The notes: generated by a model not told the origin, from the sequence alone. A DNA stretch of 64,000 nt from Burkholderiales bacterium (GCA_028868895.1 JAGWTP010000002.1:56464-120463); one strand, 5' to 3'; shown: positions 21,039-31,893, counted from the first letter of the stretch. Numbers and translations: made by a program.

Positions 21039-22132
21039 GTGAGTGCGGTGTCGACGTCGCGCCGCGCGAGCGCGAGGTATTCGGCCGATTGCATTTCACG
21101 CAGCCGCGATACCGTGCGCGGAAACTCATGCGCGAGCGGACCCTCGGTGTACAGCCCCTCGGGCCCGACCGCGGCCGATACGATCAGCTTGACGCGGCGG
21201 TCGTAGAGCACGTCGACCAGCCACGTGAAGCGTCGCGCCTCCGAAGCGTGCCGTGGCGACATCTGCGGCACTCCCGACAACAGCAGCGTGTGGAACTGGC
21301 TCGCCAGTTCGAGATAGTCGTTCTGCGAGCGCGGCCCGCCGCACAGCTCCTTGAAGTCGAACCAGACCACGCCACCGGCGCGCCGCCGGGCGCGCAGCTC
21401 GCGATGTTCGATGTGCAGCGTCGGCGCCTCGTCCTTCGCTTCGGCGAGCCGCGCGAAGGCGTCGCCCATCGCCGCGTCGGCGGCCTCGGTCAAAGGCGCC
21501 TGGTACAGGCCGACCTGGGAGAGCGTGAGCTGTCGGTAGTCGGTGCCGTTGTCGACGTTCACCACTTCGAGCTTCGTCTTCAGCAGATCGATGGCCGGCA
21601 GGATGCGCTCGCGATGCAGGCCGTTCGGGTACAGGTCGTCGGGGCGGAAGTTGGACGTCGTCACGATGCTGACGCGGTTCTCGAACAGCGACTCGAGCAG
21701 GCGGTGCAGGATCATCGCGTCGGTCACGTCGGCCACATGAAACTCGTCGAAGCAGATCAGGCGATAGCGCCGTGCAATCCGCCGCCCGAGCTCCTGCAAC
21801 GGGTTCACGGTGCCGTGCAACTCGGCGAGTTCGCGGTGCACCTCGCGCATGAACTCATGGAAGTGCAGCCGCGTCTTGCGCGTCAGCGGCACGGCGTTGA
21901 AGAAGCAGTCCATCAGGAAGCTCTTGCCGCGCCCGACCCCGCCATGCATGTAAACGCCGCGCGGGATCGGCGGACGCGCGATCAGCTTCGTCAGCGCATT
22001 GCTGCGTCGCGCCTTGTAGTCGGCCCACTCGTTCTCGCAGCGTTCGAGCGAGTCGATCGCGCGCAACTGCGCCGGATCGGCGGTGTAGCCGCGCTCGGCA
22101 AGGGTCTGTTCGTAAAGTGCGCGAACCGGCAC
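21035..22132 (-). CDS. zapE: ZapE (AFG1-like) cell-division ATPase
   Basis: 365 aa, GTG start. Walker A GGVGRGKS is in the first quarter (YMHGGVGRGKSFLMDCFF), Walker B is LICFDEFHVADVTDAM, and the sensor stretch VTTSNFRPDDLYPNGLHRERILP is the AFG1 signature. ZapE is an AAA+-like ATPase that affects Z-ring stability. It is 19 bp downstream of lpdA on the same strand and could be read from the 2-oxoglutarate dehydrogenase operon. Confidence 0.92.
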   Translation of the reverse strand: MPVRALYEQTLAERGYTADPAQLRAIDSLERCENEWADYKARRSNALTKLIARPPIPRGVYMHGGVGRGKSFLMDCFFNAVPLTRKTRLHFHEFMREVHRELAELHGTVNPLQELGRRIARRYRLICFDEFHVADVTDAMILHRLLESLFENRVSIVTTSNFRPDDLYPNGLHRERILPAIDLLKTKLEVVNVDNGTDYRQLTLSQVGLYQAPLTEAADAAMGDAFARLAEAKDEAPTLHIEHRELRARRRAGGVVWFDFKELCGGPRSQNDYLELASQFHTLLLSGVPQMSPRHASEARRFTWLVDVLYDRRVKLIVSAAVGPEGLYTEGPLAHEFPRTVSRLREMQSAEYLALARRDVDTALT

Positions 22133-22151
22133 GAGTGAGGCCCGGACCGGA

Positions 22152-23579
22152 TCAGAAATTCAACGCGCGCTTGTCGACTGCGAGTGCGGCCTCCTTCGTG
22201 GCTTCGGACAGCGACGGGTGCGCGTGGCAGATGCGTGCGATGTCTTCCGACGACGCCTTGAACTCCATCGCCACCACCGCTTCGGCGATCAGCTCCGAGG
22301 CATACGGCCCGACGATGTGCACGCCCAGGATCTCGTCGGTCTTGGCGTCGGCCAGCATCTTCACCATGCCGGTGGTGTCGCCCAGCGCGCGCGCACGGCC
22401 GTTGGCCATGAACGGGAACGTGCCGGCCTTGTAGGCGCGGCCGACAGACTTGAGTTGCTGCTCGGTCTGGCCGACCCAGGCGATCTCGGGCGAGGTGTAG
22501 ATGACCCACGGCACGGTGTTGAAGTCGACGTGCGGATGCTGGCCTGCAATGCGCTCGGCCACCGCGGCGCCTTCTTCCTCGGCCTTGTGCGCGAGCATCG
22601 GCCCGCGCACCACATCGCCCACCGCCCACACGTTGGGCAGGTTGGTCCTGCAGTCGGCGTCGACGACGACGAAGCCGCGCTCATCGAGCTTCAGTCCGAC
22701 GGCTTGGGCGTTCAAACCGTTGGTGTTGGGAACCCGGCCGATCGAGACGATCAGCTTTTCACACGCCAACGTCTGCTCCTCGCCGGCGGCGTCGGTGTAA
22801 GCCACGCTGACGCCGGTCGTTGCCGATGTGACCGCGCTGATCTTCACATCGAGATGGATCTTCAGGCCCTGCTTCGTGAACGCCTTGTGCGCCTCCTTGG
22901 CGATTTGTTCGTCGACCGCGCCGAGAAACGTCGGCAGCGCTTCGAGCACCGTCACGTCGGCGCCCAGGCGACGCCACACCGAGCCCATCTCCAGGCCGAT
23001 CACGCCCGAGCCGATCACGCCCAGCGTCTTGGGCACGGCGGGGATGCGCAGCGCACCATCGTTCGAGAGGATGCTCGCTTCATCGAAGTCAGCGCCCGGC
23101 AATACGCGCGGGTTCGATCCCGTCGCAACGATCACGTGCGTGGCCGTCAGCGTGTCCGGGGTGTTGCCGGCCAGGGCGATCTCGTAGCCGCCCTCGCCGG
23201 CCTTCACGAACGACGCACGGCCGTGGAAGAACGTCACCTTGTTCTTCTTGAACAGGTACAGGATGCCGTCGTTGTTCTGCTTCACGACCGTGTTCTTGCG
23301 GCCGAGCATCTTGCTCACGTCGATCGACAGGTTGCTCAACCCGATGCCGTGGTCGGCGAAATGGTGACCGGCCTGATCGAAGTTCTCGCTCGATTGGAGC
23401 AGCGCCTTCGACGGGATGCAGCCCACGTTGGTGCAAGTGCCACCCGGCGCGGGGCCGCCCTTTTCGTTCTTCCATTCGTCGATGCAGGCGGTATTGAAAC
23501 CAAGTTGAGCGGCGCGAATGGCCGCGATATAGCCACCGGGGCCAGCGCCGATGACGACGACGTCGAATGCTTTGCTCAC
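22152..23579 (-). CDS. lpdA: Dihydrolipoyl dehydrogenase (E3)
   Basis: 475 aa flavoprotein. FAD fold [10 protein letters not shown] at 11-20; redox disulfide in [13 protein letters not shown] (Cys 49 and 54); NAD fold [21 protein letters not shown]-terminal catalytic His-Glu in [13 protein letters not shown]. It reoxidises dihydrolipoate on the E2 subunit. It is the third gene of sucA-sucB-lpdA, 10 bp after sucB. Confidence 0.96.
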   Translation of the reverse strand: MSKAFDVVVIGAGPGGYIAAIRAAQLGFNTACIDEWKNEKGGPAPGGTCTNVGCIPSKALLQSSENFDQAGHHFADHGIGLSNLSIDVSKMLGRKNTVVKQNNDGILYLFKKNKVTFFHGRASFVKAGEGGYEIALAGNTPDTLTATHVIVATGSNPRVLPGADFDEASILSNDGALRIPAVPKTLGVIGSGVIGLEMGSVWRRLGADVTVLEALPTFLGAVDEQIAKEAHKAFTKQGLKIHLDVKISAVTSATTGVSVAYTDAAGEEQTLACEKLIVSIGRVPNTNGLNAQAVGLKLDERGFVVVDADCRTNLPNVWAVGDVVRGPMLAHKAEEEGAAVAERIAGQHPHVDFNTVPWVIYTSPEIAWVGQTEQQLKSVGRAYKAGTFPFMANGRARALGDTTGMVKMLADAKTDEILGVHIVGPYASELIAEAVVAMEFKASSEDIARICHAHPSLSEATKEAALAVDKRALNF

Positions 23580-23589
23580 GTTCGCGCCC

Positions 23590-24861
23590 TCAGATCTCGA
23601 ACAACAGGCGCGCCGGGTCTTCCAGCGCTTCTTTCATCGCGACGAGCCCGAGCACGGCTTCTCGGCCGTCGATGATGCGATGGTCGTAGGACATCGCGAG
23701 GTAGTTCATCGGTCGCACCACGATCTGGCCGTTCTCGACCACCGCACGGTCCTTGGTGGCGTGCACGCCGAGGATCGCCGACTGCGGCGGGTTGATGATC
23801 GGGGTGGACAGCATCGAGCCGAAGGTGCCGCCGTTGCTGATCGAGAACGTGCCGCCGGTCAGGTCGTCGATCGAGAGCTTGCCCTCGCCGGCCTTCTTGC
23901 CGTACTCGGAAATCTTCTTCTCGATGTCGGCGAAACTCATCTGGTCGGCGTTGCGCAGGATCGGCACCACCAGGCCCCGCGGGCTGCCCACCGCGATGCC
24001 GATGTCGAAGTAGCCGTGGTAGACGATGTCGTTGCCGTCGACCGACGCATTGATGACGGGAAACTTCTTGAGTGCGGCGACCGCGGCCTTCACGAAGAAG
24101 CTCATGAAGCCGATCTTGACGCCGTGCTCCTTCTCGAACTTCTCCTGGAAGCGTTTGCGCATCTCCATCACCGGCGCCATGTTCACCTCATTGAAGGTGG
24201 TCAGGATCGCATTGGTGGACTGCGACTGCACCAGGCGCTCGGCAATGCGCGCACGCAACCGGCTCATCGGCACGCGCTGCTCGGGCCGGTCGCCCAGCGA
24301 CGGCATTGGCGGCATCGCCACCGACGGCAGCGCGGCCTTCGGTGCGGCGGCGACGACCGGCGCGGCCATCGCCACCGGCTTGGAGCCGGTTTCGATCGCC
24401 GCCAGCACGTCACCCTTGGTCACGCGGCCCTCCTTGCCGGTGCCGGACACCGAGCCGGCCGGGATGCGGTTGTCGGCCATCAGCTTGGCCGCGGCGGGCA
24501 TTGCCGCAACGCTTGCCGCTGCGGCTGCGGTGGCAGCGGGCGCGATGCCGGGCGTGGCTCCGGGGGCCGGCTGACCGGCCGGCACGGGCTTCACCTCGAT
24601 CGGGCTGGTCGCCACGATGCCCTCGGTGTCGATCTTGGCGATCACCTCTTCGGCAACGCACGACTCGCCGTCGTTCTTCACGAGTTGCGCCAGCACGCCG
24701 GATACCGGTGCAGGCACCTCGAGCACGACCTTGTCGGTCTCGATCTCGACGAGGATCTCGTCCATCTCGACCGCCTCGCCCGGGCGCTTCTTCCACTGCA
24801 GCAGCGTCGCCTCGGCGACGGATTCGGAAAGCTGCGGAACCTTGACTTCTACGATGGCCAT
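23590..24861 (-). CDS. sucB: Dihydrolipoyl succinyltransferase (2-oxoglutarate dehydrogenase E2)
   Basis: 423 aa. One lipoyl domain with the lipoylated Lys in [14 protein letters not shown] (Lys 44), an Ala/Pro linker, a peripheral subunit-binding domain ([25 protein letters not shown]) and the catalytic acyltransferase domain with the active-site [14 protein letters not shown]. It transfers the succinyl group to CoA in the TCA cycle. The ATG begins [14 protein letters not shown], the family start; a much longer in-frame read-through upstream runs antiframe into sucA and is not real. Confidence 0.96.
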   Translation of the reverse strand: MAIVEVKVPQLSESVAEATLLQWKKRPGEAVEMDEILVEIETDKVVLEVPAPVSGVLAQLVKNDGESCVAEEVIAKIDTEGIVATSPIEVKPVPAGQPAPGATPGIAPAATAAAAASVAAMPAAAKLMADNRIPAGSVSGTGKEGRVTKGDVLAAIETGSKPVAMAAPVVAAAPKAALPSVAMPPMPSLGDRPEQRVPMSRLRARIAERLVQSQSTNAILTTFNEVNMAPVMEMRKRFQEKFEKEHGVKIGFMSFFVKAAVAALKKFPVINASVDGNDIVYHGYFDIGIAVGSPRGLVVPILRNADQMSFADIEKKISEYGKKAGEGKLSIDDLTGGTFSISNGGTFGSMLSTPIINPPQSAILGVHATKDRAVVENGQIVVRPMNYLAMSYDHRIIDGREAVLGLVAMKEALEDPARLLFEI

Positions 24862-24989
24862 TTCAGTTTCTCGTTTTGGTGTTTGGCGTAAGGTGGTGCA
24901 CGGCGTGGTGCCTGGCGCCACCGCATGGCCGAGCGGCCGGTTGCGGCGCGGCCCGGCATGCGGGGTACCTGCACACGCCGGCGCGGGCT

Positions 24990-27848
24990 CTACTTGGCGA
25001 GCACGAAGCCCTTGAGCTTGGCGTAGGCCTGCTCCAGCAGCGCCTTCTGCTGCTCCTGGTGCAGGTGCGCATAACCCACCGCTGGCGAGGCCGAAGCCGG
25101 CCGCCCGGCATAGCCGAGCTTCTGGCCTTCGACCATGTTCTCGTGGATGTAGTGCTGCACGAAAAACCAGGCGCCCTGGTTTTGCGGCTCGTCCTGGCAC
25201 CACACGACCTCGAGCGCGTTCGGGTACTTCTTCATCTCGGCCGCGAACGCCTTGTGCGGGAACGGGTAGAGCTGCTCGACACGCAGGATCGCCACGTCGC
25301 CGTTCTTGCGCTCGGCGCGCTGGCGCACCAGGTCGTAGTAGACCTTGCCCGAGCAGGCGATCACGCGCTTGACCTTGTCGGGGTTGACCTCCGCGCTGAC
25401 CTCGCCGATCACGGTCTTGAACTCGCCCTTGGTGAAGTCGGTGAGCGGCGAGCCAGCATCCTTGGCGCGCAGCAGCGACTTGGGTGTCATGAGTATCAGT
25501 GGCTTGCGGAACATGCGCACCATCTGGCGGCGCAACACATGGAAGATCTGGCTGGCCGAGGTCGGCTGCACGATCTGCATGTTGTTGTCGGCGGCGAGTT
25601 GCATGAAGCGCTCCAGGCGCGCCGACGAATGCTCGGGGCCCTGGCCTTCGTAGCCATGCGGCAGCATCAATGTGATGCCGTTGGCGCGGCCCCACTTCAC
25701 TTCGCCCGAGGCAATGAACTGGTCGATCACGACCTGCGCGCCGTTGACGAAGTCGCCGAACTGCGCCTCCCAGATCACCAGCGTGTTGGGCTCGGCCGAC
25801 GCATAGCCGTACTCGAAGCCGAGCACCGCTTCTTCGGAAAGGATCGAGTCGATGACGACGAAGGGCGCCTGGCCCTCGGCCACGTTTTGCAGCGGCGTGT
25901 AGGTGCCTTCGTCCCACTTCTCGCGGTTCTGGTCGTGCAGCACAGAGTGACGGTGCGTGAACGTGCCGCGACCGCTGTCTTCGCCCGACAGACGAACGGC
26001 ATAGCCGCTCGCCACGAGCGACGCGAACGCGAGGTGCTCGCCCATGCCCCAGTCGACGTTGATCTCGCCGCGGCCCATCGCGGCGCGGTCGGCCAGCACC
26101 TTCTCGACCAGCGTGTGGGCCTTGAAGGCGGGCGGCAACGTGGTGATGCGTTCGGCCAGACGCTTGATCTCGGACAGCGGCAGCGCGGTATCCGCGGCAT
26201 CGGTCCATTTCTTGCCGAGAAACGGCGCCCAGTCGACCGCGTACTTGCTCTTGTAGTTGGTGAGCACCGGGTCGTAGCTGCTCCTGCCGGCGTCCATTGC
26301 GGCGCGAAGGGCCTTGACCATCGCGTCGGGGCCGTCGGCCGGCAGCACGCCCTGCGCCACCAGCTTCTCGCCGTACAGCTTGCGGGTGCCGGGGTGCTGA
26401 GCGATCTTCTTGTACATCAGCGGCTGCGTCAGCGCCGGGGTGTCCTGCTCGTTGTGGCCGAGCTTGCGGAAGCAGACGATGTCGACCACCACGTCCTTGT
26501 TGAACTCCTGCCGGTAGTCGAGCGCGAGCTGCGTGCACAGAACGACCGCCTCGGGGTCATCGCCGTTCACGTGCAGCACCGGTGCCTCGATCATCTTGAC
26601 GACGTCGGTGCAGTACAGCGTCGAACGCGTGTCGCGCGGGTCGCTGGTGGTGAAGCCGATCTGGTTGTTGATGACCACATGGACCGTGCCGCCGGTGTAG
26701 TAGCCACGCGTCTGCGCCAGCGCCAGCGTTTCCATCACCACGCCCTGGCCGGCGAAGGCCGCATCACCGTGCACGATGATGGGCAGCACCGAAGCACCTT
26801 CGGCGTCGCCACGCCGGTCCAGGCGCGCCTTGACCGAACCCTCGACGACGGGGTTGACGATCTCCAGGTGCGAGGGGTTGAACGCCAGGCTCAGGTGCAC
26901 CGGACCGCCGGCGGTGGTGATGTCGCTGGAGAAACCCTGGTGGTACTTCACGTCACCCGACGGCAACGCCTCGGGCGCGGTGTGGTCGAACTCGGCGAAC
27001 AGGTCCTTGGGCATCTTGCCCAGCGTGTTCACGAGCACGTTGAGCCGGCCCCGGTGCGCCATGCCGATGACGATCTCCTGCACCCCCTTGACGCCGGCGC
27101 GCTGCACCAGTTCGTCCATCGACGCGATGAAGCTCTCGCCGCCTTCGAGCGAGAAACGCTTCTGGCCAACGTACTTGGTGTGCAGGTAGCGCTCCAGGCC
27201 CTCGGCCGCTGTGAGCCGGTCGAGGATGTGCTTCTTGGCCTCGGCGTTGAAGCTCGGCTTGGAGCGGATCGATTCCAGCCGCTCCTGCCACCAACGCTTC
27301 TCGGCCGGTGCGGTGACGTGCATGTACTCGGCACCGATCGAACCGCAGTACGTTTCGCGCAGCGCCTGCACGATCTCGCGCAGCGTCATGTTCTCGGAGG
27401 TCGAGAAATAGGTGTTGGTTGCGCTGAAGACGATGTCCATGTCGGACTCGCTCAGATCGTAGAACGCGGGTTCGAGCTCGGGAATCTTCGGTCGCTCCTG
27501 GCGCTTGAGTGGGTCGAGGTCGGCCCAGCGCGAGCCGAGGAACCGATACGCCGCGATCAGCGACTGGACATGAACCTGCTTGCGTGCGACCGCCAGATCG
27601 GCGCTCGACGCCTTGCTGCCGAACGTGCCGGCCTTGGCGCGCTGCGCAAACGATTCGACGACCGGTGCATGGGCCACGTCGCGGGCCGTCGAGCCATCGA
27701 CCGCGGGCACGTGTTGCAGCGCGTCGAAGTAGCTGCGCCAGTTGTCGGGCACCGACCCGGGGTTGTCGAGGTAGGCCTCGTACATCTCCTCGACGTACGG
27801 CGCATTGCCTCCGAACAGGTACGAGTTCGACCTGGATTCCTGCATCAT
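24990..27848 (-). CDS. sucA: 2-oxoglutarate dehydrogenase E1
   Basis: 952 aa from ATG at 27848. It has the N-terminal OGDH motif (SYLFGGNAPYVEEMYEAYLDNPGSVPDNWRSYF), the thiamine-diphosphate domain with MAHRGRLNVLVNTLGK, GDAAFAGQGVVMET and VINNQIGFTTSDP, and the transketolase pyrimidine domain (EYGYASAEPNTLVIWEAQFGDF). An AAAGG ribosome binding site 8 nt before the ATG favours this start over the in-frame GTG at 27857. It leads the operon; a 128-bp gap separates it from sucB. Confidence 0.96.
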   Translation of the reverse strand: MMQESRSNSYLFGGNAPYVEEMYEAYLDNPGSVPDNWRSYFDALQHVPAVDGSTARDVAHAPVVESFAQRAKAGTFGSKASSADLAVARKQVHVQSLIAAYRFLGSRWADLDPLKRQERPKIPELEPAFYDLSESDMDIVFSATNTYFSTSENMTLREIVQALRETYCGSIGAEYMHVTAPAEKRWWQERLESIRSKPSFNAEAKKHILDRLTAAEGLERYLHTKYVGQKRFSLEGGESFIASMDELVQRAGVKGVQEIVIGMAHRGRLNVLVNTLGKMPKDLFAEFDHTAPEALPSGDVKYHQGFSSDITTAGGPVHLSLAFNPSHLEIVNPVVEGSVKARLDRRGDAEGASVLPIIVHGDAAFAGQGVVMETLALAQTRGYYTGGTVHVVINNQIGFTTSDPRDTRSTLYCTDVVKMIEAPVLHVNGDDPEAVVLCTQLALDYRQEFNKDVVVDIVCFRKLGHNEQDTPALTQPLMYKKIAQHPGTRKLYGEKLVAQGVLPADGPDAMVKALRAAMDAGRSSYDPVLTNYKSKYAVDWAPFLGKKWTDAADTALPLSEIKRLAERITTLPPAFKAHTLVEKVLADRAAMGRGEINVDWGMGEHLAFASLVASGYAVRLSGEDSGRGTFTHRHSVLHDQNREKWDEGTYTPLQNVAEGQAPFVVIDSILSEEAVLGFEYGYASAEPNTLVIWEAQFGDFVNGAQVVIDQFIASGEVKWGRANGITLMLPHGYEGQGPEHSSARLERFMQLAADNNMQIVQPTSASQIFHVLRRQMVRMFRKPLILMTPKSLLRAKDAGSPLTDFTKGEFKTVIGEVSAEVNPDKVKRVIACSGKVYYDLVRQRAERKNGDVAILRVEQLYPFPHKAFAAEMKKYPNALEVVWCQDEPQNQGAWFFVQHYIHENMVEGQKLGYAGRPASASPAVGYAHLHQEQQKALLEQAYAKLKGFVLAK

Positions 27849-28064
27849 CTCGCTCACCTTTCACACCGGTTTCCGGTGCGGTAGTGGGTTGAAAAACCTT
27901 CCGCGGCGCGGCTAGACCACTGGCGGAGAAGCGACCCGCCTTGACTGTTGCCAGCAAGGGGACGGGAAGGACCCTGTTTCAATTCAAGGGGGCGACTTTA
28001 CCACCGGGGTGCGCGACACCGATGCTCTCGCGTCGCACAGAACCACTCGGAGTCAGGTTGCTGA

Positions 28065-29018
28065 TCAGCGCGCCACCACGCGTTGTCGCGCGGCCTGGTA
28101 TTCGCGGTTCAGACGAGCGATCAGTTCGGCCGCGGGCTGTACCGACTTGATCGCCCCGATGCCCTGGCCACAACCCCAGATGTCTTTCCAGGCCTTTTTC
28201 GAGTCGCCGCCGAAGTTCATCTTGCTCGGATCGCTTTCGGGCAGATTGTCGGGGTCGAGGCCGGCGTTGCGGATCGAGCCTTTCAGGTAGTTGCCGTGCA
28301 CGCCGGTGAACAGGTTGCTGTAGACGATGTCGTCGCTGTTGCTGTCGACGATCATCTGCTTGTAGCCTTCGACCGCGCGCGCTTCTTCGGTGGCGACGAA
28401 CGCCGAGCCGATGTAGGCGAAGTCGGCACCCATGGCCTGCGCGGCCAGTACCGCGCCGCCACTGGCGATCGAGCCGCTCAAGGCGACCGGGCCATCGAAC
28501 CACTCGCGGATCTCCTGGATCAGCGCGAACGGGCTCTTGACGCCGGCGTGCCCGCCGGCGCCCGCGGCCACCGCGATCAGGCCGTCGGCGCCCTTCTCGA
28601 TCGCCTTCCTGGCGAAGAAGTTGTTGATGATGTCGTGCAGCACCACGCCGCCCCAGGCGTGCACCGCATCGTTGACATCGGTGCGAGCGCCCAGCGACGT
28701 GATCACGATCGGCACCTTGTACTTGGCGCACATCTGCATGTCGTGTTCGAGCCGGTCGTTGCTCTTGTGGACGATCTGGTTGATCGCGAACGGCGCAGCC
28801 GGGCGGTCGGGGTGGGCCTTGTTGTGCGCGGCGAGCGTCTCGGTGATCTCGGCCAACCAGTCGTCGAGCTGTTCTGCGGGCCGCGCATTCAGCGCGGGCA
28901 TCGCGCCGACCACGCCGGCCTTGCACTGCTCGATCACGAGCCTGGGGTTGCTGATGATGAACAACGGCGCGCCGATGATGGGCAGCGGCAGCGAACCGAG
29001 AACTCCGGGCAGGGCCAT
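28065..29018 (-). CDS. Nitronate monooxygenase/2-nitropropane dioxygenase family flavoprotein
   Basis: 317 aa TIM-barrel FMN protein from MALPGVLGSLPLPIIGAPLFIISNP. Motifs: GVVGAMPALNARP, PFAINQIVHKSNDRLEHDM, GADGLIAVAAGAGGHAG and GADFAYIGSAFVATEEARA. The family includes nitronate monooxygenases and FabK-like enoyl reductases; the substrate cannot be settled here. An in-frame GTG at 29033 is a possible earlier start. Its place directly downstream of the acyl-CoA dehydrogenase suggests a role in acyl or nitroalkane metabolism, which is inference. Confidence 0.85.
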   Translation of the reverse strand: MALPGVLGSLPLPIIGAPLFIISNPRLVIEQCKAGVVGAMPALNARPAEQLDDWLAEITETLAAHNKAHPDRPAAPFAINQIVHKSNDRLEHDMQMCAKYKVPIVITSLGARTDVNDAVHAWGGVVLHDIINNFFARKAIEKGADGLIAVAAGAGGHAGVKSPFALIQEIREWFDGPVALSGSIASGGAVLAAQAMGADFAYIGSAFVATEEARAVEGYKQMIVDSNSDDIVYSNLFTGVHGNYLKGSIRNAGLDPDNLPESDPSKMNFGGDSKKAWKDIWGCGQGIGAIKSVQPAAELIARLNREYQAARQRVVAR

Positions 29019-29073
29019 GGGCTGGTCTTTCACCCGCGGCGCGGGTTGGTGGTGGGTTGAAATTGAAGCAGCG

Positions 29074-30861
29074 TCAGAAAGCGTCGATCGCCAAAGCGCC
29101 GACGCTTTCGCCGCCCTCGACGATCGAATCGCGCAGGCCCGGCGCCTTGCTCAGCAGGTGTTCGGCATAGAAGCGTGCGGTCGAGACCTTGGCGTTCAGG
29201 AACGCCGCGTCGCCCTCGCCTCGGGCGAGCTGGCGCTCGGCAACGATCAACGCGCGCGCCATCTGCCACCCGGCGACCACGTTGCCGGCAAGCATCAGGT
29301 ACGGCACGGAGCCGGCGTACTTGTGGTTCGCGCTCGCGTCACCGGCGATGTAGTCCACGGCCTGCTCGAACGCCACGCGCGCCGCACCCAGGCGCTTGTG
29401 CATCGAGCGCGCGGCGGCGCTGTCGTGCGCGGCAAGTTCACGCTCGGTCGCCGCGATCTGCAGCGCGATCGCCTTGGGTGTACGCCCGCCGTCGCGTGCG
29501 GTCTTGCGCCCGACCAGGTCGTTGGCCTGGATCGCGGTGGTGCCTTCGTAGATGGGCAGGATGCGCGCGTCGCGCAGGTATTGGGCCGCGCCAGTTTCCT
29601 CGATGAACCCCATGCCGCCGTGCACCTGGATGCCCAGGCTCGCAACCTCCACGCTCATCTCGGTGCTGTAGCCCTTGATCAGCGGCACCATGAATTCGTA
29701 GAACGCCTGGTTCTGCTGGCGCACCTCGGCATCGGCGTGATGGTGCGACGCGTCGAAGGCCGCAGCGGCCGTGATCGCCATCGCGCGGCAGCCTTCGGTG
29801 TAGGCCCGCATCGTCATCAGCATGCGCTTCACGTCGGGGTGGTGAATGATCGCTGCACTGCCAGGCATTGAGCCGTCGACCGGGCGCGACTGGACGCGCT
29901 CTTTCGCGAACGCCGCCGCCTTCTGGTAAGCGCGCTCGGCCACCGCGATGCCCTGCATGCCCACCGCGTAGCGTGCCGCGTTCATCATGATGAACATGTA
30001 CTCGAGGCCGCGGTTCTCGGCGCCGACGAGAGTCCCGATGGCCCCGCCATGGTCACCGAACTGAAGCACCGCGGTCGGGCTCGCCTTGATGCCGAGCTTG
30101 TGCTCGATGCTCACGCAGTGCGCGTCGTTGCGCGCGCCGAGCGAGCCGTCGGCGTTCACCATGAACTTGGGCACGATGAACAGGCTGATGCCCTTCACAC
30201 CTTCGGGCGCGCCGCTGACGCGCGCCAGCACCAGGTGCACGATGTTGGCCGCCATGTCGTGCTCACCGTAGGTGATGAAGATCTTCGTGCCGAACAGCTT
30301 GTAGCTGCCATCGGGTTGCGGCTCGGCGCGCGTGCGCACCATGGCGAGGTCGGAACCGGCCTGCGGCTCGGTCAGGTTCATCGTGCCGGTCCATTCGCCG
30401 GAGATCATCTTCGGCAGGTACAGGGCCTGCTGCTCGGGCGAACCGGCGGTCAGCAGGGCCTCGATCGCGCCGTCAGTCAACAGCGGGCACAAGGCAAAGC
30501 TGAGACTGGCACTGTTGAGCATCTCGATGCACGCCGCGCCGATGGTCTTGGGCAGGCCCTGGCCACCGAACTCGGCCGGATGTTGCAGGCCCTGCCAGCC
30601 GCCTTCCCCGAACTGGCGAAACGCCTGCTTGAAACCCGGCGTGGTGGTGACCACGCCGTTCTCGAACGATGAAGGGTACTTGTCGCCATCCACATTCAAT
30701 GGCGCCACCACGCCTTCGTTGAACCTGGCGCATTCTTCAAGCACGGCTTGCGCGGTCTCGATGCCGGCGTCCTCGAAACCGGGCAGCTGCGTCACTTGTT
30801 CGAGGCCGGCGAGTTCCTTCATGCAAAACAGCATGTCTTTGACGGGCGCGCGGTAGGTCAT
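29074..30861 (-). CDS. Acyl-CoA dehydrogenase, long (about 600 aa) type
   Basis: 595 aa from MTYRAPVKDMLFCMKELAGL, with AGGAG 7 nt upstream. N-terminal, middle (NLTEPQAGSDLAMVRTRAEP; GTKIFITYGEHDMAANIVHLVLARV) and FAD-binding C-terminal domains, a catalytic Glu in PIYEGTTAIQANDLVGRK, and an extra C-terminal domain (DUF of the Acyl-CoA_dh_C type). This architecture resembles DmdC and FadE-like enzymes. It oxidises acyl-CoAs and passes electrons to ETF, encoded immediately upstream at 30945-32643. Chain-length specificity cannot be read. Confidence 0.92.
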   Translation of the reverse strand: MTYRAPVKDMLFCMKELAGLEQVTQLPGFEDAGIETAQAVLEECARFNEGVVAPLNVDGDKYPSSFENGVVTTTPGFKQAFRQFGEGGWQGLQHPAEFGGQGLPKTIGAACIEMLNSASLSFALCPLLTDGAIEALLTAGSPEQQALYLPKMISGEWTGTMNLTEPQAGSDLAMVRTRAEPQPDGSYKLFGTKIFITYGEHDMAANIVHLVLARVSGAPEGVKGISLFIVPKFMVNADGSLGARNDAHCVSIEHKLGIKASPTAVLQFGDHGGAIGTLVGAENRGLEYMFIMMNAARYAVGMQGIAVAERAYQKAAAFAKERVQSRPVDGSMPGSAAIIHHPDVKRMLMTMRAYTEGCRAMAITAAAAFDASHHHADAEVRQQNQAFYEFMVPLIKGYSTEMSVEVASLGIQVHGGMGFIEETGAAQYLRDARILPIYEGTTAIQANDLVGRKTARDGGRTPKAIALQIAATERELAAHDSAAARSMHKRLGAARVAFEQAVDYIAGDASANHKYAGSVPYLMLAGNVVAGWQMARALIVAERQLARGEGDAAFLNAKVSTARFYAEHLLSKAPGLRDSIVEGGESVGALAIDAF

Positions 30862-30944
30862 GAACAATCTCCTGATGGAACGAGGGCGCGACAACCGGCG
30901 TTGCGCGCCCTTTCTTCTGGTCTTCCCGGCGGCAATCCGCCGGA

Positions 30945-31892
30945 TCAGCCCAAGGCCTTCACCAGTTCGGGCACGGCGACGAACAAGTCGGCCTCCAGCC
31001 CGTAGTCGGCAACACTGAAGATCGGCGCCTCCGGGTCCTTGTTGATCGCGACGATCACCTTGGAGTCCTTCATGCCGGCCAGGTGCTGAATCGCGCCACT
31101 GATGCCGGCGGCGATGTAGAGCTGGGGCGCGACGATCTTGCCGGTCTGCCCGACCTGCCAGTCGTTGGGCGCGTAGCCAGCGTCGACGGCGGCGCGGCTG
31201 GCGCCGAGCGCGGCGCCGAGCTTGTCGGCCAGTGGCGTGAGCACCTCGTTGAACTTGTCGCTGCTGCCCAGCGCCCGGCCGCCCGAGACGATGATCTTGG
31301 CCGCGGTGAGTTCGGGCCGGTCGTTCCTGGCGATCTCGCTGCCGACGAACACCGACTTGCCGGAGTCGGCCACCGCGGCGACGGTTTCAACCGCGGCCGA
31401 GCCGCCACTGGCGGCCGCCGGGTCGAAGCCGGTGGTGCGCACGGTGATGACCTTGACCGCGTCCAGGCTCTGCACCGTGGCCACCGCGTTGCCTGCGTAG
31501 ATCGGGCGCTCGAAGGTGTCGGCGGCATCGACCTTGGTGATGTCGGAGATCTGGCCGACGTCGAGCTTGGCCGCCACGCGCGGCGCGACGTTCTTGCCCG
31601 CGGCCGTGGCCGGAAACAGGATGTGGCTGTAGTCCTTGGCCAACGCGAGCACCTGAGACGCGATGTTCTCGGCCAAGCCGTGCTCGAAGTACGCGGCGTC
31701 GGCGTGCAGCACCTTGCTCACTCCGGCGATCTTGGCGGCGGCTGCCGCAGCGCCGCCGGCGTTCGATCCGGCGATCAGCACATGCACGTCGCCACCGCCG
31801 CTCTTGACGATTTCGAGTGCGGCGGTCACGGTGTTGAGCGTCGCACCCTTGACCGTGCGGTTGTCGTGTTCGGCAATCACCAGCGTAGCCAT
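30945..31892 (-). CDS. etfA: Electron transfer flavoprotein alpha subunit
   Basis: 315 aa. N-terminal alpha/beta domain (MATLVIAEHDNRTVKGATLNTVTAA) and the conserved C-terminal FAD-binding segment GGRALGSSDKFNEVLTPLADKLGAALGASRAAVDAGY...GQTGKIVAPQLYIAAGISGAIQH. With EtfB it accepts electrons from acyl-CoA dehydrogenases and delivers them to ETF-ubiquinone oxidoreductase. It is 1 bp downstream of etfB. Confidence 0.96.
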   Translation of the reverse strand: MATLVIAEHDNRTVKGATLNTVTAALEIVKSGGGDVHVLIAGSNAGGAAAAAAKIAGVSKVLHADAAYFEHGLAENIASQVLALAKDYSHILFPATAAGKNVAPRVAAKLDVGQISDITKVDAADTFERPIYAGNAVATVQSLDAVKVITVRTTGFDPAAASGGSAAVETVAAVADSGKSVFVGSEIARNDRPELTAAKIIVSGGRALGSSDKFNEVLTPLADKLGAALGASRAAVDAGYAPNDWQVGQTGKIVAPQLYIAAGISGAIQHLAGMKDSKVIVAINKDPEAPIFSVADYGLEADLFVAVPELVKALG

Positions 31893-31893
31893 C

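Noticed and set aside
23590..26538. A 982-codon minus-strand frame joining sucB to sequence inside sucA
   Set aside because: The part upstream of 24861 is out of frame with sucA and low-complexity; the lipoyl domain start fixes sucB at 24861.
24876..27884. A 1002-codon plus-strand open frame antisense to sucA
   Set aside because: Same effect; sucA on the minus strand is unmistakable.
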